Made by a program: the position numbers and the translations under genes. A DNA stretch of 64,000 bases from Bathymodiolus brooksi (taxonomy: Eukaryota; Mollusca; Bivalvia; Mytilida; Modiolidae). Location: the NCBI GenBank assembly GCA_963680875.1, contig OY804579.1, forward strand, positions 79,225,095 to 79,289,094. The letters run 5' to 3'. The notes under the pieces are model-generated. The model was not told where the DNA came from. It saw only the letters and a program-made list of their open reading frames with translations, and did not search any database. Shown here piece after piece: positions 11,651-24,065 of the stretch. The first letter of the stretch is position 1, and each line of letters opens with the position of its first letter.

Positions 11651-12990
11651 AACTATTAACAGCAGCCTAGTAGCCCAAGACCACTACAATTTGACCTGGA
11701 CCCCGAAAAAGGTTCAGACAGTAGCCCAGTTGGCTACTGAAATTTTGAATATTTCATGTTCAAAATTTACTACTGGGTTTTAAGAATGTTTGCAGGGCTA
11801 CTAAAATTGATATAGTACCCTCATCAAATTTCTTTGGAAAGTTAAGTTTTAACATTTTTAAAACTGGTATAAAATTGGCATCTCCTCCTAGTTTTTGTAT
11901 GAAAGCATATTCTTGAATTGGTGTTTTCGTGATCTTTCAAAACATTAAAAGATCTTGCTGTATATAGAAAGGATCGTTATGATTTGCCCACCCAAATTCC
12001 CAAATGGCTTAGTTAAGGGATTTTTGATTGCTATTTAATCACTTTTTTTTTCTTTGAAATAATAGTATTCCTTGTATTATTTTTTTCTTTCTGGAATTTA
12101 ATCAAACATTAGTTAATACCACCTGTTTTACTCGTCTGAAAATTCTTCACAAAGCCATTTTTGTTATAAATAAACAAAAGAATTAATGCCATTTTTTTTA
12201 TATATTTATTCAAATTTTAGATTTTACAAGGTAATTATATCTTGATTATTCAAAATAGAAATGCATGTGTGTGATAGTTAAACATTTTAATGCAAAAAGG
12301 GTCAACATATAAAAATAAAGTAGTATATTTTCCATTAAATATTGTTTAAATATATAATACATATCATGTATTTGACTACAAATTAAAAAAAACCCAATTT
12401 TTTGGGGGAATTTTTCTCAATTTTGGTAAAAGGTTAAAATATATCAACAATCAACACAAGTGGTTAAAAATTTCTAATTCCTTGGGCAATTTGTTTGATC
12501 CTTACTATAATTCTAACCAACGAATCATTGTTTTATTATACCATATATTATGGGAATACTAGAATACAATAGTTTTCGTTTTAGAAAGACAAAATATTTA
12601 TATGCATAAATTAAACAAAAGTGCGCTATTATTATGCATTGTGCAAAGCAGTAGTTGTTCTCTTACACTGCAATCTACAATATAATATATACTGACGAAA
12701 ATAAATATTTGTTCTTTTTGTATTTATATCTTTGTTTTCAATATTAAACAAAATTGATATTTATATTGGAAGATTATGATAAGAAAATTGAAACAGTGGA
12801 GTTAAACAATTACCAATATCAACAAAACAAACAATCACCTCTCTTCTCAAATCATTGAACAGAAAAAAGACCATGACATATGATGCTGAAAATCCAGGTT
12901 CTGGCTTGAGACAGGCACACAAATGTGACGTGGTTAAACTGGATGAATTTTTAATGGTGTATTTATTTGAATTTAATGCTTTAGCTTCAT
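11650..12990. other. AT-rich intergenic stretch
   Basis: About 11640-11830 has repeat-like phrasing (tagtagccca, ggctactgaaat, ggctactaaaat) on both strands but I could not define ends. The rest shows no gene or RNA I recognise. Confidence 0.4.
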
Positions 12991-13001
12991 TCTCCAAGTT
13001 C

Positions 13002-13215
13002 TCCTGGGGTCGTTGTGGTAGTGATCTTTACAACTACCTATGCAATCAGTGCCTATCGCCACTAATGTTGTGAGTTCGAATATTATTGAGGGGAGATTTA
13101 CTCGATAAAACATGTGATAAAGTTTGTCAGAGGGTTGCGACAGGTCAGTGGTTTTCTCGGGGTACTCCAGTTTCCTCCACCAATAAAACTGATTGTGTTA
13201 AATACGATAACCCCA
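13002..13215 (+). mobile_element. SINE family B, truncated at 3' end
   Basis: The head ggtcgttgtggtagtgatc, the B box gagttcgaatatt and gataaaacatgtgataaagtttgtc lead into ttgcgacaggtcagtgg and the ccaataaaactgattg block; the usual gtggtgttaaacacc end is replaced by gtgttaaatacgataacccc. This copy shows the intact sequence across the site where another copy is split at 8208/9685. Confidence 0.8.
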
Positions 13216-13409
13216 CCAACCCCAAGTTCCCCATATTAGATATCCACCCAGTAGTTAATACTATGTCTCCCTTTAGTAGATGTAAACATCTCTTGGTTTT
13301 GATTTATCAATCTGTTTCTCTGAGAGTTATTGCAAGAAATGTGACATTCTCCAAACGTGAGGCACTCATCTTTGTCTTGTCTTTGAACATGCTACATTTT
13401 TGATATGAC

Positions 13410-13722
13410 CAAATAAGGGTTAGGATGATTGCTTCGAGTGTGGAAGATCATGGGTTGGAGCACCAGTCTGGTCAAACTTATCATTTTTAAACTAGTACTT
13501 GATGATTTTCCACTAAGTATACAGCATTAAAGTGTAACAGCAAAGACGGGTTGGCTTGAAATCAGGATAATGTGTCTGAGTGGAGCGACATATCTACCTT
13601 GCAGACTCCTTTCTGTGAGCTAGCACTATATTAATCCAACTAAGCCTGTTGATCTAATACAAAATGAACAGCATCTTAATCATCTCATCCAAATGTAACG
13701 ACGATGGAGCTGAAATATTGCT
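13410..13722 (+). mobile_element. tRNA-derived SINE, family A
   Basis: The B-box-like gggttggagcacc lies near 13450. The body cagcaaagacgggttggc..gaaatcaggataatgtgtc and the tail gctagcactatattaatcc match the copies at 61130-61440 and (minus) 2925-3216. The A box is badly eroded. Confidence 0.75.
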
Positions 13723-13724
13723 CC

Positions 13725-14045
13725 AAATACCCTGAAGGAATCGAAGCAAAAATCTTAAAACACAGGGACCGGTAACAACCATCCCACGAAATGACCGAAA
13801 TCCATATAGATGGTAACAACGAAATATACCCAACTCACTTCACAGTCTTCTTTCGCTACAAATATAGAACAGAAATGTCCAAAAATGTACACAATTATTC
13901 ATAAAATACAAATGTATAATACTTTCACTTGATAATACAATATATTTAATCATTTCAAATAGAATACCCGGAAGATGTAGTCGGGTCACTTTTCTACGGT
14001 TTGTTTGACGTTAAGCAACAATCAATCAATTAATCAAACTAAGCA
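13725..14045 (-). repeat. 320-bp dispersed repeat, second copy at 57965-58310
   Basis: Read on the minus strand it starts ttgattgattgttgcttaac and continues through tttgtagcgaaagaagactg, gaagtgagttgggtatattt and ggtccctgtgtttta; the plus-strand copy at 57965 has the same order with about one change in five bases. The ttgattgattg end suggests retroposed tails. Class not known. Confidence 0.65.
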
Positions 14046-14575
14046 CAGAGATGATAACGAGAAATGGAAATCTAGATACTGTGTGTGTAACAGGTACAAG
14101 AAATGCTAGATTTAAACCGGTTAATGGGATCACAGTACTCCCGACTTCTGGATCTGCAGAAAACAGTGATAAAATTATACCCCATCGGCAACTCTGCTCT
14201 CTTGAGAAATATTGTCATTTCTATGCACTCTTACAAGCAAAGTTTTCGCCAATGTAAGTCCTACATGGGTCTATGATTAAATCAAGTAAGCCATTGTTAT
14301 GAAACCAACCTTTATTGAAATGCCAGAGCAATACTTTTAACATGAAGATACATACAATTCATTCTAACATGAGGTCCTTCATTGATTATAAAAATAATGC
14401 AGTGATAAATCTCCTTATCTATTTCAATTCGCACATTCTTATTGTCTTGTCTATTAATATTTTATCAGAAAAAATACTAAAGATAAACCACATGTTTGAC
14501 TATTATAAATTGTCGCGTTGTGGTGACGTAGTTTACAAGTTGCTAATATCGAAATACCATTAAATTGGAAATGTC

Positions 14576-16319
14576 CAGGGGTACCAACCGGTTAATCGAG
14601 AAAAGCCGTTCGTGTACGATTGTTAATCGGGTTTTTTGATTCGTGAACGATTCCGTTACTAGTTCGTGTACGATTATTTTGAGGATCCGGACATGATTCC
14701 TTGACGGTAAACCTCAATTATTACTAATTAAGTAAACAATTATTAATTTTCTCTTCGCAGTTCCCTTTCTTTATTGTATATCTTTGATGGTGTATGCTCC
14801 AAAACTTTCGTTGATATAAACCTTGCGTGAAATGTGGTCAGAAAGTCTAAAAAGCATTGCATCAAAATGTCACAAGAACTATAATATTCCTATATTCACA
14901 CATTTACACTTTTTTATGACTGAAACATCACTTTAATGGAAACATTCTTCTATATTGGAGTGGTTAAAAGACCTTTTTCACAAAAAATGCAAAATATGAC
15001 GGGAAAATTATGTTTTTTTCATTTTATTGTTCGTGAACGAACAGGTTAAAAATTTCTTGTTCGTGATCGATGTTCGTGAACGATTACTCAATATAAGATA
15101 CTTACATTTTTCTTAGCAATTTAAATGAATTATTTTCTAATGTTGCTTTTTATAAGTGTGTCTCATGAAATATGAGCGCGGCAAGATATAATTTGCGGTG
15201 TTTTGCGTCATCGAAAACCTATTTCTAAGTAATTACTAATAGACATTCATGAATATATTTTGATGTACTATTCTTTGTAAGAACACTTTTAACCAGTTTT
15301 AATAAAAAGTTAAACAATTGATGTACCACTCATTGCCTGACTCTTACATGGAACAGTACTTAAACGACAATAACTTTTGCATGTAGAAAAAAACCCAATC
15401 TATACCAATTTTGATGTCTTGGATGGCCATTTCGGAAAATAATTCCTCGTCAGCAGAGCTAAACGCCAAAAGTTTGGAAACCCAAATAAGTAAAAAATAT
15501 GAACAAAATATAGCCAAAATTACCAAAAGGTGAAAGCCAAAGAACCGTAGACCTACATAATAAAGTAAGTATGCATAATTTATATGTTTGCAGACAAACC
15601 ATGACCACTTCCAAAACCTGTTTCAAGAAGAAAAAAATTACCCGAAAAAAACATTACTGGAAAAACTGTCAAGATTCAGAAAACAGCAAAAATGATACAA
15701 GGACAACACCAAATAAACCATATCGTACTAAAAGAGAACTTTCCACGCCGAAATCAAGGTCTACACAAGTGGAACACACAAAAGCCATAGTCTGCAAAAA
15801 TGTTAATACATCGTACACGACCATATTTTTCAATAACACGTTCGTTCACGAACAAAAAAATTGGAAATATGCAAAGAGGAAACTATATCTTTGCTTAAGT
15901 TAAGAATTCTCACGAAAAGTAAGTATAAGATAAAGTAACTTTGAAGTTCAAATTTATTTTCTGTCATAAAATGTTAATTTTATTAGAAAATTTGCGTTTT
16001 TTGCTAGAAAATGGAAACTCTGAAAACAAAAAAATATAGTGACATCTACGTTTCTGACCAAATTATTGAAAAATGAAAGTCTGTTATGAAGTTTACTCTT
16101 TCGAATTAAATTTATTAATTATTCATTTAAGGAACTACGAAGCCTTTTTTTGCTTTATGCTTATATTTACAAAAGAATATTGAAATTTGGTGTCTTACCT
16201 TACTTCTAAAAACCCTAAATATCGTACACGAACTAGTAACCGAATCGTTCACGAATCAAAAAACCCGATTAACAATCGTACACGAACGACTTTTCTCTAT
16301 TAACCGGTTAGTCCCCCTG
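14576..16319. mobile_element. 1.74 kb TIR element (hAT-like), 5-bp TSD ATGTC
   Basis: The ends are CAGGGGTACCAACCGGTT at 14576 and its inverse (aaccggttagtccccctg) at 16319, with about 100 bp of inverted similarity. ATGTC flanks both sides (14571-14575, 16320-16324). The word TTCGTGwACGA or its complement recurs about ten times: near 14611, 14640, 14662, 15030, 15059, 15073, 15841, 16223, 16243 and 16275. The only longer ORF (15571-15903) is low-complexity, Lys/Thr-rich and has no transposase motif. Non-autonomous. Confidence 0.85.
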
Positions 16320-16574
16320 ATGTCAGTAACATCTAAGGCTACATAAAAATACGACCGCATGCATACAAATGTAGATGAAGGTTAGTTGATTTTTTAGATG
16401 CATTTAATGCACACTTTTTCATTTCTTGTTTAGTATACATAATTCTGAAATCTTATATAAAAATAATATTCCCTCTCTCTCTTTTCATTTATACCCTCCA
16501 ATTCCATTTAGGATGTAGAAGTTAGTACGATCAACGACATTACATAAATTGTGTGCGACTTTACCCACATTAAA

Positions 16575-16785
16575 CACATTACCGTCTTTCTTCAAAGTGT
16601 ACAATCATATTTTTACTATTAGACGTATTATCATCGAAATAATTCGAGTTTTAACATGGGTATGCAGGATATATATTTTAAATGTTACCCCTCGCTACCG
16701 TTCGGGATAAAATACTAATATCCTGCCAACCCATGTTAAATCTCACAACACATCATGGCTTCCATGAATTCTTTCTAATATTAGA
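16575..16785. repeat. palindromic repeat, homologous to 56975-57160
   Basis: The core is an inverted pair: AACATGGGTATGCAGGATAT at 16653 and ATCCTGCCAACCCATGTT ending 16737. The outer arm ctcacaacacatcatgg at 16743 is present in the related copy at 57068 on the same strand, while its complement is missing from the left arm here. Both copies therefore descend from one longer foldback that has lost different parts. A TTAA-like flank suggests an old TIR element. Confidence 0.6.
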
Positions 16786-17174
16786 ATTAAAATGATGAGA
16801 TCTAATTTTCATAGATTGATACACAAAAGAATTATCATAACATGTTCGGGAGAAAAAAAAATCCTTTGTACAATTTGGCAAAATAAACAAAATAAAATTG
16901 CTGTTTTGATATAGTTCGGCTAATTGCGACTTTGTTGTTATATATTACCTAATTGAAAGTTGTGTCTCCTCTAATTATGCACCATATAGTATTCAAATGT
17001 GGATTTGCTCCAAACAAATTTAACACTTAGTAAACAAAAATAACCACTTTAGTGACTTCACAAATGCATTAGTTCTTAAAGAGAAGTAAAATGTTTTAGC
17101 CAGTCAGATGACCAAGTCAGCTAACTTAGATTTAAAATCGATTTTCAAGTAATAACATTTCGAAAAGACCCCCG

Positions 17175-17570
17175 TAAACATTTCTGGCAAGTCTGATGAG
17201 TTGATACGCAGTTGTTCCGGAGAAGTAAATCATGTCTCAGCCAATCATAGGCCGGGGTAGAGTTCTGGTATTTCAATTCGTTCCGAAGACCAACAACACC
17301 ATAAGGAATATTTCTGGCAAGCTCTGTTGACTTGACATGCAAAAGTTCTGGAGAAAGATTCCAAAATGTCCCGTCCAATCAGAGGCCAGGGTGGGCGTCT
17401 CGAATTTTGAATCGTTTCAACAAATAACAACACCTTTTCAGAATCCTGAGAGGAATATTTTTGGCAAATGTGGTGACTTCATCTGAAGTAGTTTTTGGGA
17501 AGGAAATTGAAAATATATAGGCCAAACAGATGCTCGGGCGGCCACATTGGATGTCGAATCTCCCTGAAAA
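17175..17570. repeat. three diverged tandem units of about 130-150 bp
   Basis: The phrase tttctggcaag (or tttttggcaaa) opens units at 17181, 17311 and about 17458; each unit then has ttctggagaa, a ccaatca..ggccrgggt stretch and a ttcgaattt region. Minus-strand ORFs through it vary in frame and look like by-products. Confidence 0.6.
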
Positions 17571-17834
17571 GAAACAATACTTCTTCATGTCTTTTGGAAA
17601 TTTATCAAATTTGACAATATGTATTCGTTGTGGTAAACGATAAGTAAAATAACAATTGTCATTTTCTCTGAAATCGGTTGCTACTGAAACGGCCAAACAA
17701 ATTAAAATAAAACTTCAATAATTTCATGTAACTCGAAAATAATGTTTAGATAAAACAAATAGCTGATTGGGTGAGTGAACGAGTGATTGAGAACGAGTTA
17801 ATTATCAATGAAAAGATGATGAAGTCCGCTGTAT

Positions 17835-17884
17835 ACTAGACCAACACGCTTCGTTGGATCTTTATAGTGCTAGCTCATTAAAAC
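17835..17884 (-). mobile_element. SINE family A tail, cut off from its head by a LINE
   Basis: The sequence ctagaccaacacgcttcg followed by ttggatctttatagtgctagc is the complement of the SINE-A 3' end at 61345-61400. The matching head lies at 19479-19635 in the same orientation, on the other side of the LINE fragment. Confidence 0.7.
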
Positions 17885-19478
17885 AACAGTCCGTGAATAG
17901 GCATGTCGCCCCACTCGGACATAGTCTTCTTCTTCTTTTGGTATACAGTATACCATCGACCTCCGATGATTACATACTGTTGCATGCGTCATATACAAAA
18001 ATGATCAAAAATGTACCAAAAAGAAACAATAACAATTTAATTTGTAATGAAAGCAAATTAGTGCAGAAACGAACTTTTAGTGATTAAAACTATTTATAGA
18101 ATATTAAAGAAAACTATAGTAGGTTGCAGAGAACAGCAGGTGTTAGCTGGTTTCTGAAGCTGACGACTGAAGGTATATGGACGAGAGTAAGTGTATTTAT
18201 AGGGAGTTGGTTTCACTGTGGTATTGTGTATGGGAAGAATGAATGTCTATATGTGTCTTTAGAAGTATGTATTTGCCGATATGCTAGGGGGTGATATTTC
18301 CTGGTCCTTGTGTCTAATAAAACTATTAATATGTCTGATGGTACAGCAACAAGATGGAATGCTGCTTTGTACATCATAACCAATCTTGTGCGAAGTCTAC
18401 GTTCTGCAAGTGATGGTAAGTTAATTATATTGAGCATATCTGATACACTGCTGGTATTGTGGTATCTATTACAGATGTACCGAGCAGCTCGTCGTTGGAC
18501 CATCTCAATTTTTCTAATGGATTCAGATGTGCGAGGGACCCAGATAGAGCATGAGTACTCTAATTTTGGCCTGACGAGCGCTTGGTACGCCTGGGTTTTT
18601 ATTTGTTGGTTTGATGTTTTTATGTTTCGTTTTAAGAAACCCAGTGATTTGTTGCCTTTTGATGTTATGTCGTTGATGTGTTTATCCCATTTGAGGTTAG
18701 ACTGTACTGTTATACCAAGATATTTAGCTGAGCTCACAGATTCAAATATATGGTTATGGAGGATGTAATTGTGTTGTATTTGTTGCCTCTTTTTAGTGAC
18801 AGACAGTACTGAACATTTGTCAGGGTGAAAAGCCATTAGCTCTTCCATCTGGCTGCTGCATCAAGATCCTGTTGTAATTTATCACAATCATGCTGGGATT
18901 TGATTTGCATGTATATGATGCTGTCGTCTGCGAACAGGCTGAGATGACTGTGTGTCAAGTAATCAGAGAGGTCGTTAATGTAGACCAAGAACAAGACGGG
19001 TCCCATGACTGTTCCTTGCGGAACACCAGATGTGACAGGCACAGTAGATGATGTCTTTCCATCAATCACCACTGTTTGTGTACGATTAGTAAGAAAAGCT
19101 GAGATCCGGTGAAGTGTAGGTCCAGAAATACCATAGTAGTTTAGTTTGTAGAGAAGTCTGTGGTGAGGGACTTTATCGAAAGCCTTTGCAAAATCCATAA
19201 TTATAAGATCTGTCTGGATATTTTTGTTGTCTGTTTCTGATAATTCCTGGATGAATGGACGAAGTTGAGTTTCGCATGAGCGATTGTGACGAAAGCCATG
19301 TTGAAGTTCATAGATGATTTTGTTGTTTTCTAGGTGGTTCATAACGTGTTTGGTTACTATATGCTCCATTAACTTGCAGCAAATACAAGTTAAGGAGATG
19401 GACCTATAGTTGACGGCTTTGTGTTTGTCTCCCTTTTTAAAGGCAGGAGCGACATTTGCTGTTTTCCAATCTAGTATC
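17885..19478 (-). pseudogene. 5'-truncated non-LTR retrotransposon (Jockey/CR1-like) reverse transcriptase
   Basis: Read on the minus strand from about 19478 to a stop at 18114-18116. The frame opens with DWKTANVAPAFKKGDK (RT block 1), then MDFAKAFDKVPHHRLL (first catalytic Asp), GVPQGTVMGPVLFLVYINDL, FADDSIIY (catalytic FADD box), then the thumb-type FHPDKCSVLSV, YLGITV and KLEYSCSIW, ending near SFRNQL. A one-base shift near 18845 breaks the frame between ARWK and FHPDKC, and the RDW tryptophan is a TGA at 18213-18215. The endonuclease half is missing, so this is a dead 5'-truncated copy. The 3' UTR (17890-18113) carries a perfect ggtatacagtatacc palindrome. Confidence 0.9.
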
Positions 19479-19635
19479 CTTATTCCGAGCCATTTTGCTC
19501 TTTCTCCCTAATGCGGCGTGCTTAGCGGAGAAGCAACAAATACCAATTTTCTAGTCTTTGGTTTTACCCGATCGGGGTTCGGACCCATGATCTACCGCAC
19601 TCGAGGCGAACACGCTAACCATTACACCACTGATT
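19479..19635 (-). mobile_element. SINE family A head
   Basis: On the minus strand: TGGTGTAATGGTTAGCG (A box), GGTCCGAACCCC (B box), the aaaaccaaagactagaaaattgg spacer, attggtatttgttgc and gctaagcacgccgcattaggg. The family sequence gagyaaag/a..gg/ctcggaataagg continues to about 19479, where LINE sequence begins. Confidence 0.75.
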
Positions 19636-19767
19636 GGCAGGTTAGCATATCTGTTATGTTTTAATAAATACCCCCTCACATCAAATCGACTTATATATCT
19701 GATAGGTTCATGCAGTTGAAATTAGTATAACATCTCTTAAAAAATGTTGAGTGTGTGGAAAGTTAGG

Positions 19768-20290
19768 GGATTGTTGATATATAGATGGGATAGATGTTAA
19801 TTGCTAACAGTACTGCTAAGGTGAATTGGGTACATGCTTGACTTTAACTGAATACTTTACATTTGGCAGTTCATTCTACTGAACCCGGTTTTGTCTATAT
19901 TTCGATGATGGACTGTACCGAATACACCGAAGGATTGTGGAACGTTTTCTTAAACAAATGTATATTACAAACTTACTATGTTGGGGGAAGTGTTATGATG
20001 TGGGAGGGATATGTCTTGCTTTGTAGATAACATTGACATTTATTGAAGGAATTTTTTTTTTTTTTTTTTTTTTTTCTTTTTTTTAAATGTAAAATATCGA
20101 GACGACATTTTATCTAACACAGTCCTGTCTTTTATTCGTCGTACTGGGTTCTATCATTGTGTTCCAACACAATAATAGCAAATGTCACGTGGCTCGTGTA
20201 TGCACATTTTTCTAAGATCAAAATAATTAATATTCGTATGGCATGCATTATCTCCAGATCTATCGCAAGTATATACCTATTAGAATAGTG
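19768..20290 (+). pseudogene. decayed Tc1-like transposase fragment (copy 1)
   Basis: Homologous to the complement of 56500-56985. Frames include the EPGFVY and MDGTEYTEELWNVF-like segment and GGSxMMWEGY, the Tc1 block just after the first catalytic Asp region (usually GGGSVMVWGGI). A run of T (20052-20084, one C) interrupts it, and stops and shifts are frequent. The downstream part reaches the tatctccag..atcgc block near 20255 that in the other copy encodes the SPDLSPIEH box. Confidence 0.65.
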
Positions 20291-22440
20291 TTTTATATAT
20301 AACATCATTAATGACTATAATTATACTAATGCAAGTTTTGAAAAAGACACGACACCATTTTTTTAAGATATTAATCTAGATAAATCTCATAATTCTTTCA
20401 TATTACAATTTTCAAAACTTTGATTATAGTAAAGATCACGACATATCAGCATATATACCTATATCGTATTACAAAAGTGTACACACGCTTCCTGTCCTTT
20501 CAAATATCAACGTTTATATGATAAAGACAAATAATGCTGTTTTGTCATTGGTTCCCCCAGATAGAAACATACCTATACGTTATATTGTGAAAGACAAGTT
20601 TGAAGATACCATAAGGGTGAACTAGATCTGACTCACCATGACTCCACTATTCGTTGGCATCGGTTTGCTACAAGATCTTGGTCATGTCAATATTACGTTC
20701 CCAAGTGACTTGGTACATAATATCCAACTATTTCATTTTCCCGAACCTCCATGAATGAAAAAATAAACATTAAAGCAGAACACATGCCTTCATTTAAAAG
20801 TTATAATGTAATTTACCACAGACGTGTAAATAATTAACAAAATAAAATACCATGTTTAATTTTTTCACATGAAATGACAGATTCCAAATTAAACGACATT
20901 CTTTATAACAATTCAAGTACATTTGCACATTTTACGTATTTATACCTTTTTATGAGAGTTATTTCCTTTATGATGTGCACACTGCAAATAGTACACATTC
21001 TATCAAGAGCAATGGAAAGGACAACGAATTTGAGTATAATTTCATTATAATTTGAAGATATTTGAACCTTGTAAAACTTAGAGAATCATTATATAACAAA
21101 TAGAAAATCACATATTCTTACAACATTTTATTTTTGAACAAATTGTGGGAAGTATATGTTATTTCATTAAACTTTGCATGATAGTATAGAGGGTCCGGAG
21201 TTGAAAGCTGATGTTACTAAAGGATTGCATGGATATGGACACAAACACATTGAATAAAGGTAATAGAGATGAAATAATAATTTGCTTTGATTGATTGAGG
21301 GGGTAATTTTGTGTTTAAATGATGGCAATCCCCGTTTTAGAGAGTTATATATTCAGAACCTGTAAGTCATGAGAATATTAAATTAGAGACTATATCTTTC
21401 CAACCACTATAATTTCGAAACATTTTAAATAAAAGGAAAATAATTCTTTCATAGAGAGGAAAACATATAATTTTATTCTATAAAATCGGCACCCTTTTCA
21501 GTGTGTGTGTGTGTGTGAAGTTATATCGGGTATATTTAAGTATAGCTGCTCACCATAGATTATTGATGATAAGGAACGATAACTTTGAACAGTGTATTGT
21601 ACATTGACAGGTAAATAGTTTTGCGTACATTATTTCATCATATTAATTGCTACCAATTGTTGATGTAATTAATTAACATAATAATATAGTTTTTGAAGGT
21701 CACAGAAAAAATACCTATGATTATTTTGTTGTTTAGTAACGAAAATATAAATAACTCAAATATGCACTTTCGCTTTACATAGCCTCAACGTAAAAATCAT
21801 AAAACGTAAAGTGTGGGAGAAAAATCAATACTGACCACCCCCAGGATTGATAATAAAATTTACCATGGCCAGTTTATAATCCTATCGTCAAAAAGTGGAT
21901 TGGTTTGAAAATTTAATATTGCAATAATATTAAATTAGTACACATTCTATCAAGAGCAATGGAACAAACGTAGTCGTCGATAGCGTTATTATTTTCTGTC
22001 AGAGTAGAAAAACCCGAATTTTCACCTTTTTCATTTCATTAGAAAAACACCTAAAATTTATTATTTCGTGATAAAAAATATACCAGATAAAACTTGAAAA
22101 CTAGATCTTTATTAATTTGGTAGTTATAAGCATTAAAAATATGATTGGGTACTACTACTGAACGTCCAAAGTGAAGTCGTTTCGAGAAAATCGGACGCCA
22201 TCTTGATTTATGTGTCAACGAACAGCCCATTTTCAAAAATAATTCCGGGAGCTATCCCTGGACCAATATTCTTCATGCATGGATTAAAATTTGCAGAAAG
22301 TCTTCAATTTTACCAATCCGACCGCCAAAAATTAAAAACAATCGAAATCGTAACGTAAAATATAAAAGTTTACAAAACAGTGTTTTTAAACTCGCTTACC
22401 ACACTTCCGAAAAATATTGGGGGTCAAATATCAATAAACT
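20291..22440. other. AT-rich stretch, nothing recognised except a 26-bp direct repeat
   Basis: gtacacattctatcaagagc is found at 20993 and again at 21940. Otherwise no exon, RNA or repeat could be supported. A (GT)n run lies near 21500. Confidence 0.4.
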
Positions 22441-24065
22441 GGACCTTCCTCTAAAGATATGTCGCCAAGGTTTCAATGGATAAGCAGTAATAGCTCCCGG
22501 AAATCATTGGATGTTCGGTCCATATTTTCTGACTTTGCAATCAGAGTTGAGCGGGAAGAGTTATCGGACGTTGTGTGGCGCATGACCGGGATGTATGTCT
22601 TCCGCCATTTTGGCCAGGACAATTTCAGAGTTGTACCAAAGAAAAATAGAATTTACCGACGTATTGTTCTACCAATTGATACAATAATTATCTAGCATTG
22701 ATGTATTCAGACCACGGAGGTCAATCATGCACGGTAAGTAACAAAACTTCTTCTAAAATATAGTTTTATTCTCAAAAGAAATATCGTTTTCAACCGGATC
22801 AAATGGGGGTTAATTTTGAAAACAAAAGATGCACAAAAATCGCACAGAAACTTTACACGAACTGAATAAATATATATCTTTGTTTCGATAAATGAAAAAG
22901 AGATGGGATTTAATTCACGATTTTATTATTTTACTCGCAAAATAGCGAAAACGGCAAGCATCAATATAAAGTTGTCAAATTCTCCCAATCTATAAATAAC
23001 TTTATCCAAGCAGACCTTTGGTGACGTAATCATGGCTGTTCGGAATTTATCGGGATTTATTAATACATCTATATAAAGGAATTGTTCCGGTATTCTTTGA
23101 TACTTTTGTGAAATGTTCAAGATTTTTTATATTTTTTGGTTTTAAATGAAATTTGTCTACATGAAAACTTTTTATGCATTTCTCATTAAGTTCCTAGTGT
23201 ATATTGTAGCAATACATAGGACAATTGTTTTTAAATAGTAACATGAATTTCCATGCAACATTTTTGAAACAATTTATTTAAATTGTTATAAAACATAATT
23301 ATTATGTTTCAGTGCTATTAGGGAAGCTTTATGAAATATATGCTTAATGCATACATTACAGTATGTGAATGTATTAACATTCTGGCTATATACATTGTAA
23401 TCAGTGGCAGTGCATGTGATATGCTAAGTTTAATTAATTACATTTTTATCATTACACCATTACTGTGTGCAAACTTGTTTGATATGACAGAACATTTATG
23501 ATGCATGCAGCAAACATTTCTGGAATAATGCTATTTTTCATATAGAATCTATTTGCCACCAAGCATATATGCATAAAGATAATTTTTAGTCGAAGAGTGC
23601 ATTGTATTAAAGCTTTTTTCATTTGTACATGTATGATAAACTATTTCTGGAAAAGATAAATTATTTTTAGTTCTTTATTTTTATTCTGTATAACATATTT
23701 TAAATGTTTATTTTTATTTTTATTTTACAGGTGTGATCGTGACATCTCAGTAGATCATTAAGAGTTTTAAATCATTAAAATGACACGTCTGAAAGTTGAT
23801 GCTGTTGATTATGATTCAGTTAATCAAATATGCATAGGATATGCATAGGATCACAAAACACACAATTTAAAGAATTCACAAAGATTTCATTTGGAATAAG
23901 TTGGTCATGAACTGGGACACAGCACTATTTGTAGTCGTCAAATGTAAAATTGTAGTATATAAAGGAAAAGAGAGTGACATTGAAGACTGTTATGAATTAA
24001 GATTATAAATAATAGTAGAAGATAACAGTTTATTGATTTGTGACAATAAAAATGATAACTTTGAA
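22441..24065 (+). ncRNA. possible two-exon transcript with little coding capacity
   Basis: A strong donor (ACG|GTAAGTA, exon end 22733) and a strong acceptor (tttttattttacag|, exon start 23731) bracket a 997-bp intron. The upstream exon holds an ATG at 22727; spliced, the frame reads only nine codons before TAG at 23751-23753. A second ATG at 23780 gives about 22 codons. An AATAAA stands at 24045-24050. Upstream, gccattttgg near 22600 resembles promoter-proximal phrases. The structure is inferred from splice signals alone; it could be a 5' leader of something else or chance. Confidence 0.3.

Noticed and set aside
15571..15903. 110-codon ORF as the transposase of the 14.6-16.3 kb element
   Set aside because: Lys/Thr/Ser-rich low-complexity reading with no catalytic or zinc-finger pattern.
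18310..18768. 152-codon plus-strand ORF
   Set aside because: Shadow of the reverse-transcriptase reading on the opposite strand.
22459..22695. 78-codon ORF in the putative first exon of the 22.4 kb transcript
   Set aside because: No recognisable features and it ends before the splice donor; treated as leader sequence.
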